From Moraxella sp035181385 (GTDB lineage Bacteria > Pseudomonadota > Gammaproteobacteria > Pseudomonadales > Moraxellaceae), in the NCBI RefSeq assembly GCF_035181385.1, contig NZ_JAXCJK010000001.1:496001-560000 (forward strand): DNA of 64,000 bases, in the 5' to 3' direction. Below the pieces are notes generated by a model. That model made no database searches. It was given only the letters and a program-made list of their open reading frames with translations, and was not told where the DNA came from. A program made the translations under genes and the position numbers. Of the stretch, positions 54,957 to 63,467 are shown in pieces. The first letter of the stretch is position 1, and every line of letters starts with the position of its first letter.

Positions 54957-56855
54957 ATGCCAAAATACCGTTCAAAAACTTCTACATCTGGTCGCAATAT
55001 GGCAGGGGCAAGAGCCTTGTGGCGTGCCACAGGCATGACCGATAGTGATTTTGACAAGCCCATTATCGCCATCGCTAACTCGTTTACCCAGTTTGTACCA
55101 GGTCATGTACATCTCAAAGATTTGGGGCAACTGGTCGCACGAGAGATTGAAAAAGCAGGCGGTGTTGCCAAAGAATTTAACACCATTGCTGTGGATGACG
55201 GTATTGCAATGGGGCATAGCGGTATGCTGTATAGCTTGCCTAGCCGTGATTTGATTGCTGACAGTGTGGAATATATGGTCAATGCCCATTGTGCCGATGC
55301 TTTGGTGTGTATCTCTAACTGCGACAAAATCACCCCTGGTATGTTAATGGCAAGCCTACGGCTGAATATCCCCACGATTTTTGTTTCAGGTGGTCCTATG
55401 GAGGCAGGCAAGGTGCTGGCGGTGCTAGACGGTAACGAAAACGCTACACACGAAACGGTCATAGGCGATGACGGCAAAAGGGTGCGTAAACTTGACCTTG
55501 TGGATGCGATGATTGACGCTGGCAATGCGTTGATTGATGATGAGATGGTGGCGAATATTGAGCGGTCGGCTTGCCCCACTTGTGGGTCGTGTTCTGGCAT
55601 GTTTACCGCCAATTCTATGAACTGTTTGACCGAAGCATTGGGCTTGTCTTTGGCAGGCAACGGCTCGCTTTTGGCGACACACGCCTTGCGTAAAGAGCTG
55701 TTTTTGACCGCAGGTCGCACGATTGTTGAGCTTGCCAAACGCTATTATGAAAAAGGCGATGACAGCGTGTTGCCAAGAAATATCGCCACCAAATCCGCCT
55801 TTTGTAACGCAATGAGCCTTGATATTGCTATGGGGGGCAGTACCAATACGATTTTGCACCTTTTGGCGGCAGCATTTGAAGCAGGCGTGGATTTTAAAAT
55901 GGCAGACATTGACCGCTTATCACGCCAAGTGCCTTGCTTGTGCAAAGTTGCCCCTGCCACCCAAAAATACCATATGGAAGATGTCCACCGTGCAGGGGGG
56001 GTGATGGGGATTTTGGCAGAGCTTGACCGAGCAGGGCTGATTGATACAAGCACCCCTACCGTGCATTCGCCCACCTTAAAGGACGCTTTGAACAAATGGG
56101 ACATTATGAACGCCGATAATATGGACGCAAGAAGTTTGTACATCGCCGCCCCTGCTGGCGTGCGGACGACACAGGCATTTAGCCAAAACAAAGTGTGGAG
56201 CAATCTTGATGTCAATCGTGAGTCTGGCTGTATTCGCAGTCAAGAACACGCCTATTCCCAAGACGGTGGTTTGGCGGTACTCTTTGGCAATATTGCCGAG
56301 CGAGGGTGCGTGGTCAAGACCGCAGGCGTGGACGAGAGCATTTGGCAATTTACAGGGCGAGCAAGGGTCTTTGAAAGTCAAGACAGTGCGGTGGAGGCGA
56401 TTTTGGGCGACCAAATTGTCGCAGGCGATGTGGTGGTTATCCGCTATGAGGGTCCAAAAGGCGGGCCGGGTATGCAAGAGATGCTCTATCCGACAAGCTA
56501 TCTAAAATCAAAGGGGCTGGGCAAGGCGTGTGCCTTACTCACAGACGGACGGTTTAGCGGTGGCACATCAGGGCTGTCTATCGGACACGCAAGCCCAGAG
56601 GCGGCAGAGGGCGGTAATATTGCCCTGATAGAAGAGTTTGATACCATTGTGATTGATATTCCGAGTCGTTGTATTCATTTGGATATTAGCGATGATGAAT
56701 TAACCAAACGCCGTGAAAAACAGCTTACAAGGGGCAAAATGGCATTTAAACCTATCAGCCGTGAACGCTATGTCTCACAAGCCTTGCGAGCTTATGCAGC
56801 ACTGACCACCAGTGCCGACACAGGGGCGGTGCGAGATGTGGGGCAGGTGGAGTAG
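54957..56855 (+). CDS. ilvD: dihydroxy-acid dehydratase
   Basis: A 632-residue IlvD, an Fe-S dehydratase that makes the 2-keto acids of valine and isoleucine. It is very close to E. coli IlvD by eye: MPKYRSKTSTSGRNMAGARALWRATGMTD, NCDKITPGMLMASLRLNIP, RSACPTCGSCSGMFTANSMNCLTEALG, and LLTDGRFSGGTSGLSIGHASPEA. The ATG at 54957 sits 7 bases after AGGA. An in-frame ATG two codons earlier is too close. Base composition is richer in G and C than in neighbouring genes (36 of 60 in the sampled line 56281-56340), suggesting a different history. Confidence 0.96.
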   Translation: MPKYRSKTSTSGRNMAGARALWRATGMTDSDFDKPIIAIANSFTQFVPGHVHLKDLGQLVAREIEKAGGVAKEFNTIAVDDGIAMGHSGMLYSLPSRDLIADSVEYMVNAHCADALVCISNCDKITPGMLMASLRLNIPTIFVSGGPMEAGKVLAVLDGNENATHETVIGDDGKRVRKLDLVDAMIDAGNALIDDEMVANIERSACPTCGSCSGMFTANSMNCLTEALGLSLAGNGSLLATHALRKELFLTAGRTIVELAKRYYEKGDDSVLPRNIATKSAFCNAMSLDIAMGGSTNTILHLLAAAFEAGVDFKMADIDRLSRQVPCLCKVAPATQKYHMEDVHRAGGVMGILAELDRAGLIDTSTPTVHSPTLKDALNKWDIMNADNMDARSLYIAAPAGVRTTQAFSQNKVWSNLDVNRESGCIRSQEHAYSQDGGLAVLFGNIAERGCVVKTAGVDESIWQFTGRARVFESQDSAVEAILGDQIVAGDVVVIRYEGPKGGPGMQEMLYPTSYLKSKGLGKACALLTDGRFSGGTSGLSIGHASPEAAEGGNIALIEEFDTIVIDIPSRCIHLDISDDELTKRREKQLTRGKMAFKPISRERYVSQALRAYAALTTSADTGAVRDVGQVE

Positions 56856-56870
56856 TGTGATTTTGCGTTT

Positions 56871-56915
56871 TTAACAAAAAGCCAATCTTAACTCTTAAGA
56901 TTGGCTTTTTGTTAA
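56871..56915. terminator. strong intrinsic terminator of ilvD
   Basis: Perfect 21-base-pair stem with a 3-base CTC loop (core AAAAAGCCAATC / GATTGGCTTTTT), 15 bases after the stop. Confidence 0.93.
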
Positions 56916-57382
56916 GTTAGGTGGGATATCAACTGAATAAAAAAAAGGGTAACACTTAGACGCATCAGTTCATTTTTGACAACATCAAAACAAAAAAACC
57001 ACATAAAATCATTAAGCTATTTATTTGCCATTACACAAATCTTGTTTAAAGGTTGCTTATTTATCGCTTTTTGGTTAAGATGAACAAACACAGGTGGTAA
57101 TGGAATACAGCCACTTGTTGATTTTTGTTTAAGTTGCAAAATGAGTTAAGTCATAGAATGCTTGCGATGTATTTACTTCAAGGCTTATTAGTATTGATAT
57201 ATTAATGTGTTAATGTCTTTGATTGCGTATCATAGGCTAGTTTTAGATCATACTTTTAAAGCAACTGCAATGATTACAAGATTTGGAGTAAAATACCATC
57301 CGATACCCAAATAAAAAAAGTACAAACAATAAATTAACCCTAAGCAGAATAATATCTGCATTAACCAACCAAAGAGGTAATT
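56916..57382. other. 467-base intergenic region before rocD
   Basis: No coding frame looks real and I see no RNA gene or clear repeat. A leftward frame at 57248-57559 overlaps the rocD start and is a shadow. The rocD promoter must lie here but is not distinct. Confidence 0.5.
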
Positions 57383-58585
57383 ATGACCACCAAGACCCAA
57401 CAGCTGATTGAGCAAAATAACAAATACGGCACCAAAAACTATCTGCCTTTGCCCATTGTCATCAGTAAAGCTAAGGGTATTTGGGTGGAAGACCCAGAGG
57501 GTAATCGCTATATGGATATGTTGAGTGCTTATTCTGCGGTAAACCAAGGACATTGCCACCCAAAAATCATTGACGCTCTAAAACAACAAGCCGAACGAGC
57601 TACATTAACCAGTCGTGCTTTTCACAATGACCAACTCGCCCCTTGGAGTGAAAAAATTTGCCAATTGGCAGGTAAGTCTCGGGTTTTACCGATGAATACA
57701 GGGGCAGAAGCGGTAGAAACCGCCCTTAAAACCGCCAGACGCTGGGGCTATGATGTCAAAGGAATTTCTGACAACCAAGCAGAAATTATTGCCTGTGTGG
57801 GCAACTTTCATGGGCGTACTATGGGTGCAGTATCATTATCGTCAGAAGCTGACTACAAACGAGGTTTTGGTCCTTTGCTAGATGGCATCAAGCTGGTTCC
57901 TTATGGTGATATTGAAGCTCTCAAAGCCGCCATCACACCAAATACTGCTGCATTTTTAATAGAACCAATACAAGGTGAAGCTGGCATCAACATACCACCA
58001 GAAGGATTCATCAAACAAGCCTTTGAGGTATGCAAGCAAAACAATGTGTTATTTATTGCCGATGAAGTCCAAGTAGGTCTTGGACGCACAGGCAAACTTT
58101 TTGCTTGCGAACACGAAGGTGTTGAGCCTGATATGTATATTTTAGGCAAAGCCTTAGGTGGTGGTGTCATACCAATCTCATGTGTTGTGGCCAACGATGA
58201 TGTATTAGATGTATTCACCCCTGGTTCGCACGGCTCAACATTTGGGGGTAATCCTTTGGCGTGTGCCGTTTCTATCGCTTCTTTGAATGTACTGATTGAT
58301 GAAAAACTTGCTGAAAATTCAGCAGAATTGGGGGCGTATTTCTTGGCCGAACTCAAAAAAATACAAAACCCAAAAATCAAAGAAGTACGTGGGCGTGGTC
58401 TATTCATTGGTGTAGAACTTACCGAGTCCGCTCGCCCTTACTGCGAAAAACTCAAAGAGCTTGGCTTGTTATGCAAAGAAACTCATGATACCGTCATTCG
58501 TTTTGCACCACCGCTCATCATCACCAAAGCAGACCTTGATGACGCCTTGGTTAAAATCCGTGAAGTATTGAGTGAAAAAGCCTAG
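57383..58585 (+). CDS. rocD: ornithine aminotransferase
   Basis: A 400-residue class III PLP aminotransferase. KYGTKNYLPLPIVISKAKGIWVEDPEGNRYMDMLSAYSAVNQGHCHP is the ornithine aminotransferase N-terminus, and the PLP Lys is in YILGKALGGGVIPIS near residue 255. It transfers the delta-amino group of ornithine to 2-oxoglutarate, giving glutamate semialdehyde on the way to glutamate or proline. AGAGGTAATT precedes the ATG. Other family members (ArgD, GabT) fit less well. Confidence 0.9.
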   Translation: MTTKTQQLIEQNNKYGTKNYLPLPIVISKAKGIWVEDPEGNRYMDMLSAYSAVNQGHCHPKIIDALKQQAERATLTSRAFHNDQLAPWSEKICQLAGKSRVLPMNTGAEAVETALKTARRWGYDVKGISDNQAEIIACVGNFHGRTMGAVSLSSEADYKRGFGPLLDGIKLVPYGDIEALKAAITPNTAAFLIEPIQGEAGINIPPEGFIKQAFEVCKQNNVLFIADEVQVGLGRTGKLFACEHEGVEPDMYILGKALGGGVIPISCVVANDDVLDVFTPGSHGSTFGGNPLACAVSIASLNVLIDEKLAENSAELGAYFLAELKKIQNPKIKEVRGRGLFIGVELTESARPYCEKLKELGLLCKETHDTVIRFAPPLIITKADLDDALVKIREVLSEKA

Positions 58586-58662
58586 ATTTTAAACCCTAAA
58601 GCCAACCGTCATTGTTTTATTTACGGTATGAGTTTTGCTCTTTTGGTTTGATGATTAATACT

Positions 58663-58689
58663 GGTACTTGGACAATACCGCCAAGTACC
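58663..58689. repeat. inverted repeat GGTACTTGG-N9-CCAAGTACC
   Basis: A perfect 9-base-pair stem lies 77 bases after rocD, without a T-run. It precedes the actual terminator. Confidence 0.8.
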
Positions 58690-58711
58690 TCATTGATATT
58701 TTAGCAATTTT

Positions 58712-58747
58712 TACCGCCTTAAAGTATTTGGGGCGGTAGTATTTTTT
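58712..58747 (+). terminator. intrinsic terminator of rocD
   Basis: TACCGCC / GGCGGTA stem with a 13-base loop, followed shortly by six Ts. Confidence 0.75.
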
Positions 58748-58856
58748 AATAGCACAGCTTGGTCAATTCATGCCATGACCACAGTCATCTCATGATTTTA
58801 TTTTTTTAATTATTTTTCAATTATTTTTTTAGTATTTTGCCCAAAATCGCTCAAGC

Positions 58857-58884
58857 AAAAAATAGCACCGCAGAAAGCTGGTGC
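58857..58884 (-). terminator. intrinsic terminator of hpt
   Basis: Read leftward, the GCACC / GGTGC stem with a 10-base loop is followed by TATTTTTT, 26 bases past the hpt stop. Confidence 0.65.
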
Positions 58885-58910
58885 CATTACCCATTCGTTG
58901 TTAATATCAA

Positions 58911-59447
58911 TTACAACCCAATCTCACCAATAAATGGTAGATGACGGTATTTTTGATTATAATCTAAGCCATAACCTACAATGAATTTATCCTCCACTTC
59001 AAAGCCTAGAAATCTTACATTCATCTCAATCTCACGACGAGATGGCTTACTTACCAATGTACATAATTCAATAGAATTTGGATTTCTGGTTTGCAAAATT
59101 TCTACAACTTTTGAAAGCGTACGCCCAGAATCAATGATATCTTCAACAATCAGCACATCTTTACCCTGAATGTCGCCATCTAAATCTTTTAAAATTTTTA
59201 CATCGCCACTTGATACGGTAGATTGATTGGCATAGCTAGATGCTGTGATGAAATCTAACTCATGTGGTTTATTGATGGCACGGCACAAGTCAGCCATAAA
59301 AATCACCGAACCACGCAGCAGTCCAACCAAAACAAGATTTTTATTGCTATTGGCATAATGTGCATTGATGGCTGCACCTAATTCCTTGACCTTATTGGCG
59401 ATTTCATCGGCTGAAATCATTACATTCATGGTAGGTTCTGTATTCAT
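58911..59447 (-). CDS. hpt: hypoxanthine phosphoribosyltransferase
   Basis: A 178-residue purine salvage enzyme converting hypoxanthine or guanine plus PRPP to IMP or GMP. The PRPP motif is VLIVEDIIDSGRTLSKVVE, with LVGLLRGSVIFMADLCRAI near residue 40 and FIVGYGLDYNQKYRHLPFIGEI at the end. The frame reaches 59477, but the ATG at 59447 gives the usual length. The ribosome-binding site is weak at either start, so the N-terminus is uncertain by ten residues. Confidence 0.92.
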   Translation of the reverse strand: MNTEPTMNVMISADEIANKVKELGAAINAHYANSNKNLVLVGLLRGSVIFMADLCRAINKPHELDFITASSYANQSTVSSGDVKILKDLDGDIQGKDVLIVEDIIDSGRTLSKVVEILQTRNPNSIELCTLVSKPSRREIEMNVRFLGFEVEDKFIVGYGLDYNQKYRHLPFIGEIGL

Positions 59448-59525
59448 GGTATGTCTTTTTTTGAAAATAAAACTCATATTTTAGTCCATCATGGCAAAAT
59501 TATCAAGTTTTAGCTTGTTGCATGA

Positions 59526-60782
59526 TTAGCTTGTTGCATGAAGTGCCATCTCTGATAATGCAAACTGGCGTACATCGTTAAGCATGGTTGTATCAAAATT
59601 ATGAATGAACGCAAATGCCAGTTTTCGGTCAGGATCACAAAACGCAACCGAGCCATTATAACCCATATGCCCATAAGCATTTGGCGTATTTTGCAAACTA
59701 AATAAACGATGAAAACCTGTACGCCAGCACATATTGGCAGGCATGACCGCATCAAAGCCATTGACCTGCACACGACGCAAATCCACCAAAACCTCAGGGC
59801 TTATCAATACCCGCCCTTGCCAAACGCCATTATTTGCATGGACAGCATAAATGCGAGCAAGTGCCTGTGCTGTTGACACACCATTGGCCGCAGGAATCAT
59901 GGCAGTCATCACCTGCGGGTGATAGTATTCCATGCCATCACGGCCATTAGGCATGAGTGCATTCTTATAATTAGCAAGGTTCATTTTAGAAGTATCAAAA
60001 TATAATCTATTAATGATTGCTGTACCAACACCCACACCATTTAAAGCTTTTTTCCAAATGGTGGCTGCGGGTAGGTTTGATAATATTTCAGTGATTTTGG
60101 GTGTATCTGGTTTTAAGGTTGGCTTGCGTTTGACCGTAGGCATGCCCTCAAAATAACGCACAGGTTTGGCAACCTGCCCCACCTTTTTAGATGGCAACTG
60201 ATAAAAAATTTGCCCCTCAATACCAAGCGGTCTTGCCAGATGCTCATCAAGCACCTCTTGTAGTGTTTGCCCTGTTGCACGCTCAATGGTATGTCCAAGT
60301 ACCCAACCAGAAACAAGTGCACTATATGCACTGGCATAGCCATGTATCTCCTGAGCTTTTGGCGTATCACTTGTCATCGACTCAACCAACTCACCCATTG
60401 TCTGCCAGTTTGTCAAATCATCAACCGACTGCGTCAATGTTGTGATATTAAAAAGTCCAGATGTATGCGTAAGAATGTCTCGCAATGTGATGTTTTGTTT
60501 GCCATTGCTGGCAAAATTTGCCCAATAATGACCAATTGGCACATCATAATTTAGCAATCCTTTTGATACCAAGACAGCCACAAGCGTTGCCATCACACCC
60601 TTGCCAATAGAAAAATTGACTGATAATACATCATCTTTCCAAGCCATGTCAGGCAAAGCATTGCCAACAGCTGTGTTCACCACCTCTACACCCTCTTGAT
60701 AAATGACAAGCGAACCACCTGCAAGCGGTTCATCAAATTGTAGCTGTGTTAATACCCCAGAAAAATCTTCCCAAGTTGTCAT
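59526..60782 (-). CDS. serine hydrolase of the beta-lactamase/EstB family
   Basis: A 418-residue class C beta-lactamase-fold protein. The nucleophile motif SxxK is SIGK in LSVNFSIGKGVMATLVAVLV near residue 58, the Tyr motif lies in YASAYSALVSGW, and HMGYNGSV is the HxG third motif. There is no signal peptide, so it is probably a cytoplasmic esterase or peptidase-like enzyme rather than an antibiotic-hydrolysing lactamase. Substrate unknown. It sits after the maoC terminator and is probably separately transcribed. Confidence 0.82.
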   Translation of the reverse strand: MTTWEDFSGVLTQLQFDEPLAGGSLVIYQEGVEVVNTAVGNALPDMAWKDDVLSVNFSIGKGVMATLVAVLVSKGLLNYDVPIGHYWANFASNGKQNITLRDILTHTSGLFNITTLTQSVDDLTNWQTMGELVESMTSDTPKAQEIHGYASAYSALVSGWVLGHTIERATGQTLQEVLDEHLARPLGIEGQIFYQLPSKKVGQVAKPVRYFEGMPTVKRKPTLKPDTPKITEILSNLPAATIWKKALNGVGVGTAIINRLYFDTSKMNLANYKNALMPNGRDGMEYYHPQVMTAMIPAANGVSTAQALARIYAVHANNGVWQGRVLISPEVLVDLRRVQVNGFDAVMPANMCWRTGFHRLFSLQNTPNAYGHMGYNGSVAFCDPDRKLAFAFIHNFDTTMLNDVRQFALSEMALHATS

Positions 60783-60822
60783 TATTTTGCTCTTTTTTGC
60801 AATTGTTGGTTAATTAAAATAC

Positions 60823-60850
60823 AAAAAACTGGAACTTAATCCAGTTTTTG
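60823..60850. terminator. intrinsic terminator of the fabG-maoC operon
   Basis: AAAAACTGGA / TCCAGTTTTT stem of 10 base pairs with a 6-base loop, 41 bases past the maoC stop, working leftward. Confidence 0.85.
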
Positions 60851-60890
60851 ATTGATTACGGACTGCCATTTATAAAAACTATAAAGATAT

Positions 60891-61811
60891 TTATAAAAAA
60901 GTGATGCAACCTTGTAAATGCGGTCTGTCTGTACCAGCAGCATACAATGCAAAGCTACGGCCATCGGTCTCTTGGCGTGCCACAAAATCAATCTTAGACG
61001 GCAAAAATATTGGTGTTTTAAAAGACACATCAACACGGTAAGCTCTTGGCAAATCATGAAATTGTGCAATGCTTGCCGCCTTTGACCACATACCATGTGC
61101 AATTGCCTTAGGAAAGCCAAATGCACGCGCAGACAAGGGGTGCAAATGAATCAAATTAAAGTCTCCTGAGACGAACGCATAACGGCGACCAATATCCTCT
61201 GGAATATTAATCAACTCCGCCCATTGGTTATCATCGGGCTCAAGTCGTAATACAGGCTCAACACTCTTAGCTTTCTTAGCTTCGGCACGCTCTTGGTTGG
61301 TTTTTTTCTGACGAGAAAGATAGGTTGAGACGCCTTCCCATACCAGCTCACCATCAATCGTTGCTGTCATATTAAAGTCAAACTGCTGACCTTTGTCATG
61401 TGATTGAAGATTGCCAATACTCACGGTCAGTGTTACCGTCTCAGTGTCATAAATGATGCGATGCTGGGTTACACTGTTTTCCAAATGCACAAGCCCAAGC
61501 ATGGCAAAAGGAAAATCAGGCCTTGCCATCATATTCATCTGCAAAGTCTGCGATAACACCGCAAAATAAGTCGGCGGCACACGCCCATCATTGATAAAAC
61601 CGCAAATTTTGCGATATTCCTTTAAGTTATGCTCATCAATAACAAGGCCATCTACATGATACACCAACTCTGGCAATGTTGTCGCCCTATTATCACCAAT
61701 AGGAATCAAGCTTTTGATGACATTGGCATAAGTGGTGTGCATTTTTGGCAATTCTTTAAAATATTGTTCTGCCATACGATACCCATTTTTTAATTTTTGT
61801 TTAAATTTCAA
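60891..61811 (-). CDS. MaoC family enoyl-CoA hydratase/dehydratase
   Basis: A 306-residue double-hotdog protein. The hydratase-2 motif FVSGDFNLIHLHPLSARAFGFPKAIAHGMW (near residue 212) has the catalytic Asp and His. The N-terminal half (about 40-170) is the second, degenerate hotdog. It would hydrate enoyl-CoA or dehydrate 3-hydroxyacyl-CoA. It follows fabG by 25 bases and is probably in one operon with it, giving paired reductase and dehydratase steps. Confidence 0.83.
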   Translation of the reverse strand: MKFKQKLKNGYRMAEQYFKELPKMHTTYANVIKSLIPIGDNRATTLPELVYHVDGLVIDEHNLKEYRKICGFINDGRVPPTYFAVLSQTLQMNMMARPDFPFAMLGLVHLENSVTQHRIIYDTETVTLTVSIGNLQSHDKGQQFDFNMTATIDGELVWEGVSTYLSRQKKTNQERAEAKKAKSVEPVLRLEPDDNQWAELINIPEDIGRRYAFVSGDFNLIHLHPLSARAFGFPKAIAHGMWSKAASIAQFHDLPRAYRVDVSFKTPIFLPSKIDFVARQETDGRSFALYAAGTDRPHLQGCITFL

Positions 61812-61836
61812 TCATTTATTGAATTGAATAAGTCAA

Positions 61837-63207
61837 TCACGCACCAAGCAAGCTTTGGCCACAAACACGCACCACATTGCCATTAAGACCGTCCGCCTTT
61901 GGTGATAACAACCAAGAAATGGTTTCTGCAACATCAACAGGTTCACCACCTTGACTCATTGAGTTCATGCGTCGCCCTGCTTCTCTGATGGCAAACGGAA
62001 TCATGCCTGTCATTTTTGTCTCAATAAAACCTGGTGCAACAGCATTGATGGTTTGATTTGTGCCTTTAAATTGTTTGGCTGTCGCTTCCACCAAGCCAAT
62101 CACACCCGCCTTACTCATGGCATAATTGGTCTGACCTAAGTTGCCAGCAATACCTGAAATTGATGACACACAAACGATGCGTGCAGAATCACTAATCCCT
62201 TGATTTTTAATAAGATAATCATTGATGGTATGAATCGCTTTTAGATTAATATCCATCACCAAGTCCCATTTGTCCTCACTCATGTTCGCCAACATCTTAT
62301 CACGGGTAACCCCAGCATTATGCACAACACCATCTAGGACACCACACGCTTTAACAATCTGTTCTGCCGCATTCGCCTCTGTAATATCTAACGGCAAGGC
62401 ATATCCACCTAAATTGCCAGCAATTTTTTGCAAATCCGCTAAATTTTGTGGCACATCCAAACAATACAGCTTAGCACCATCTCGTGCCAATACTTGTGCT
62501 ACCGCAGCACCAATACCACGAGAGGCACCAGTTACCAAAATTTTACGCCCTTTTAACGGCTTATTTTCATCAAAATCCACCACTGTAAATTCATCAAGTC
62601 CATCGCTTTTTTTGATATAGATTGGCTGACCTGACACATAAGCAGACTTAGCAGATAAGAAAAATTTCAATGCGTGTTCAAGATGAGCTTCTGCACCAAT
62701 TTGTGTATAAAGCACATTGGCGGTAATGCCTTTTTTAAACTCTTTGCCAACTGATTTGACAAAGCCAAGCAAAGCACGCTGAGCGATTGCAAAGCCAACA
62801 TCACCACCTGTACAGCATTCAGGGCGTGCAATGATAATGACACGACCAGACGACTTAATACGACGAGCAAGTACATGAAAAAATTCATACACCTTTTTCA
62901 GACCATCTACATCTTTAATGTTAGTGGCGTCAAAAATCGCTACTTTAAATTTGGCATTTTCGTCAGTTAATTTTTCATTCAAATGTTCAGCAGTGGTGAT
63001 TTTAGCATCTAAGTCAAAAAGCACATTTTGTATGATGCTTGCCACCAGCTCATCACCGCCAAAAGCTGTACCAAACGCCACTTCGCCACGAATGACAGGC
63101 TGACCAATTTCATAACGGTCAAGTTTAATCGGCATTGGTAGCCCTAGATTTTTGGCAACTTTTTTACCCAAAGGGGATTGTACCAACTCACCATAGCGAT
63201 CACTCAT
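61837..63207 (-). CDS. 3-oxoacyl-ACP/CoA reductase, two-domain FabG4-like
   Basis: A 456-residue SDR protein. The C-terminal reductase (about 215-456) has TGASRGIGAAVAQVLARDGAKL, VVHNAGVTRDKML and the Ser-Tyr-Lys triad in VSSISGIAGNLGQTNYAMSKAG. The N-terminal 210 residues form a second Rossmann-like domain without the catalytic residues. This high-molecular-weight form resembles mycobacterial FabG4 and is common in Acinetobacter relatives. It would reduce 3-oxoacyl-CoA or -ACP. maoC follows directly. Confidence 0.87.
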   Translation of the reverse strand: MSDRYGELVQSPLGKKVAKNLGLPMPIKLDRYEIGQPVIRGEVAFGTAFGGDELVASIIQNVLFDLDAKITTAEHLNEKLTDENAKFKVAIFDATNIKDVDGLKKVYEFFHVLARRIKSSGRVIIIARPECCTGGDVGFAIAQRALLGFVKSVGKEFKKGITANVLYTQIGAEAHLEHALKFFLSAKSAYVSGQPIYIKKSDGLDEFTVVDFDENKPLKGRKILVTGASRGIGAAVAQVLARDGAKLYCLDVPQNLADLQKIAGNLGGYALPLDITEANAAEQIVKACGVLDGVVHNAGVTRDKMLANMSEDKWDLVMDINLKAIHTINDYLIKNQGISDSARIVCVSSISGIAGNLGQTNYAMSKAGVIGLVEATAKQFKGTNQTINAVAPGFIETKMTGMIPFAIREAGRRMNSMSQGGEPVDVAETISWLLSPKADGLNGNVVRVCGQSLLGA

Positions 63208-63467
63208 GATTTTAATCCTTAATTTTAGTCATTTCAAAATCTAAAAATAGCATTTACATTTTAACATAAAAACTCAGCAAAACCACCCATTTGTCATGGT
63301 TTATACAGTTTTTCATCAACTTTTTCACCAACAATGGGGTAAAATTGAATATCATTTGATAAATATTTGTTACAAAGTGCGTTATTTTTTGGTTTTTTGT
63401 CAAAATAGTGCTAAGCTATATCACATCAAACACATCAACTGAGTCAATTTTAAACAAGGAGTTTTTT

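Larger units (their letters stand above)
58586..58910. other. 325-base convergent gap between rocD and hpt
   Basis: It contains only hairpins: an inverted repeat at 58663-58689, the rocD terminator at 58712-58747 and the hpt terminator at 58857-58884. No coding frame is visible. Confidence 0.6.

Noticed and set aside
57248..57559. 103-codon leftward frame overlapping the rocD start
   Set aside because: It lies mostly antisense to the well-supported rocD N-terminus and shows no family resemblance.
59526..60782. Serine hydrolase as an antibiotic-resistance beta-lactamase
   Set aside because: It has no signal peptide and differs from AmpC in the second motif (YSA rather than YxN). The EstB-like esterase call fits better.
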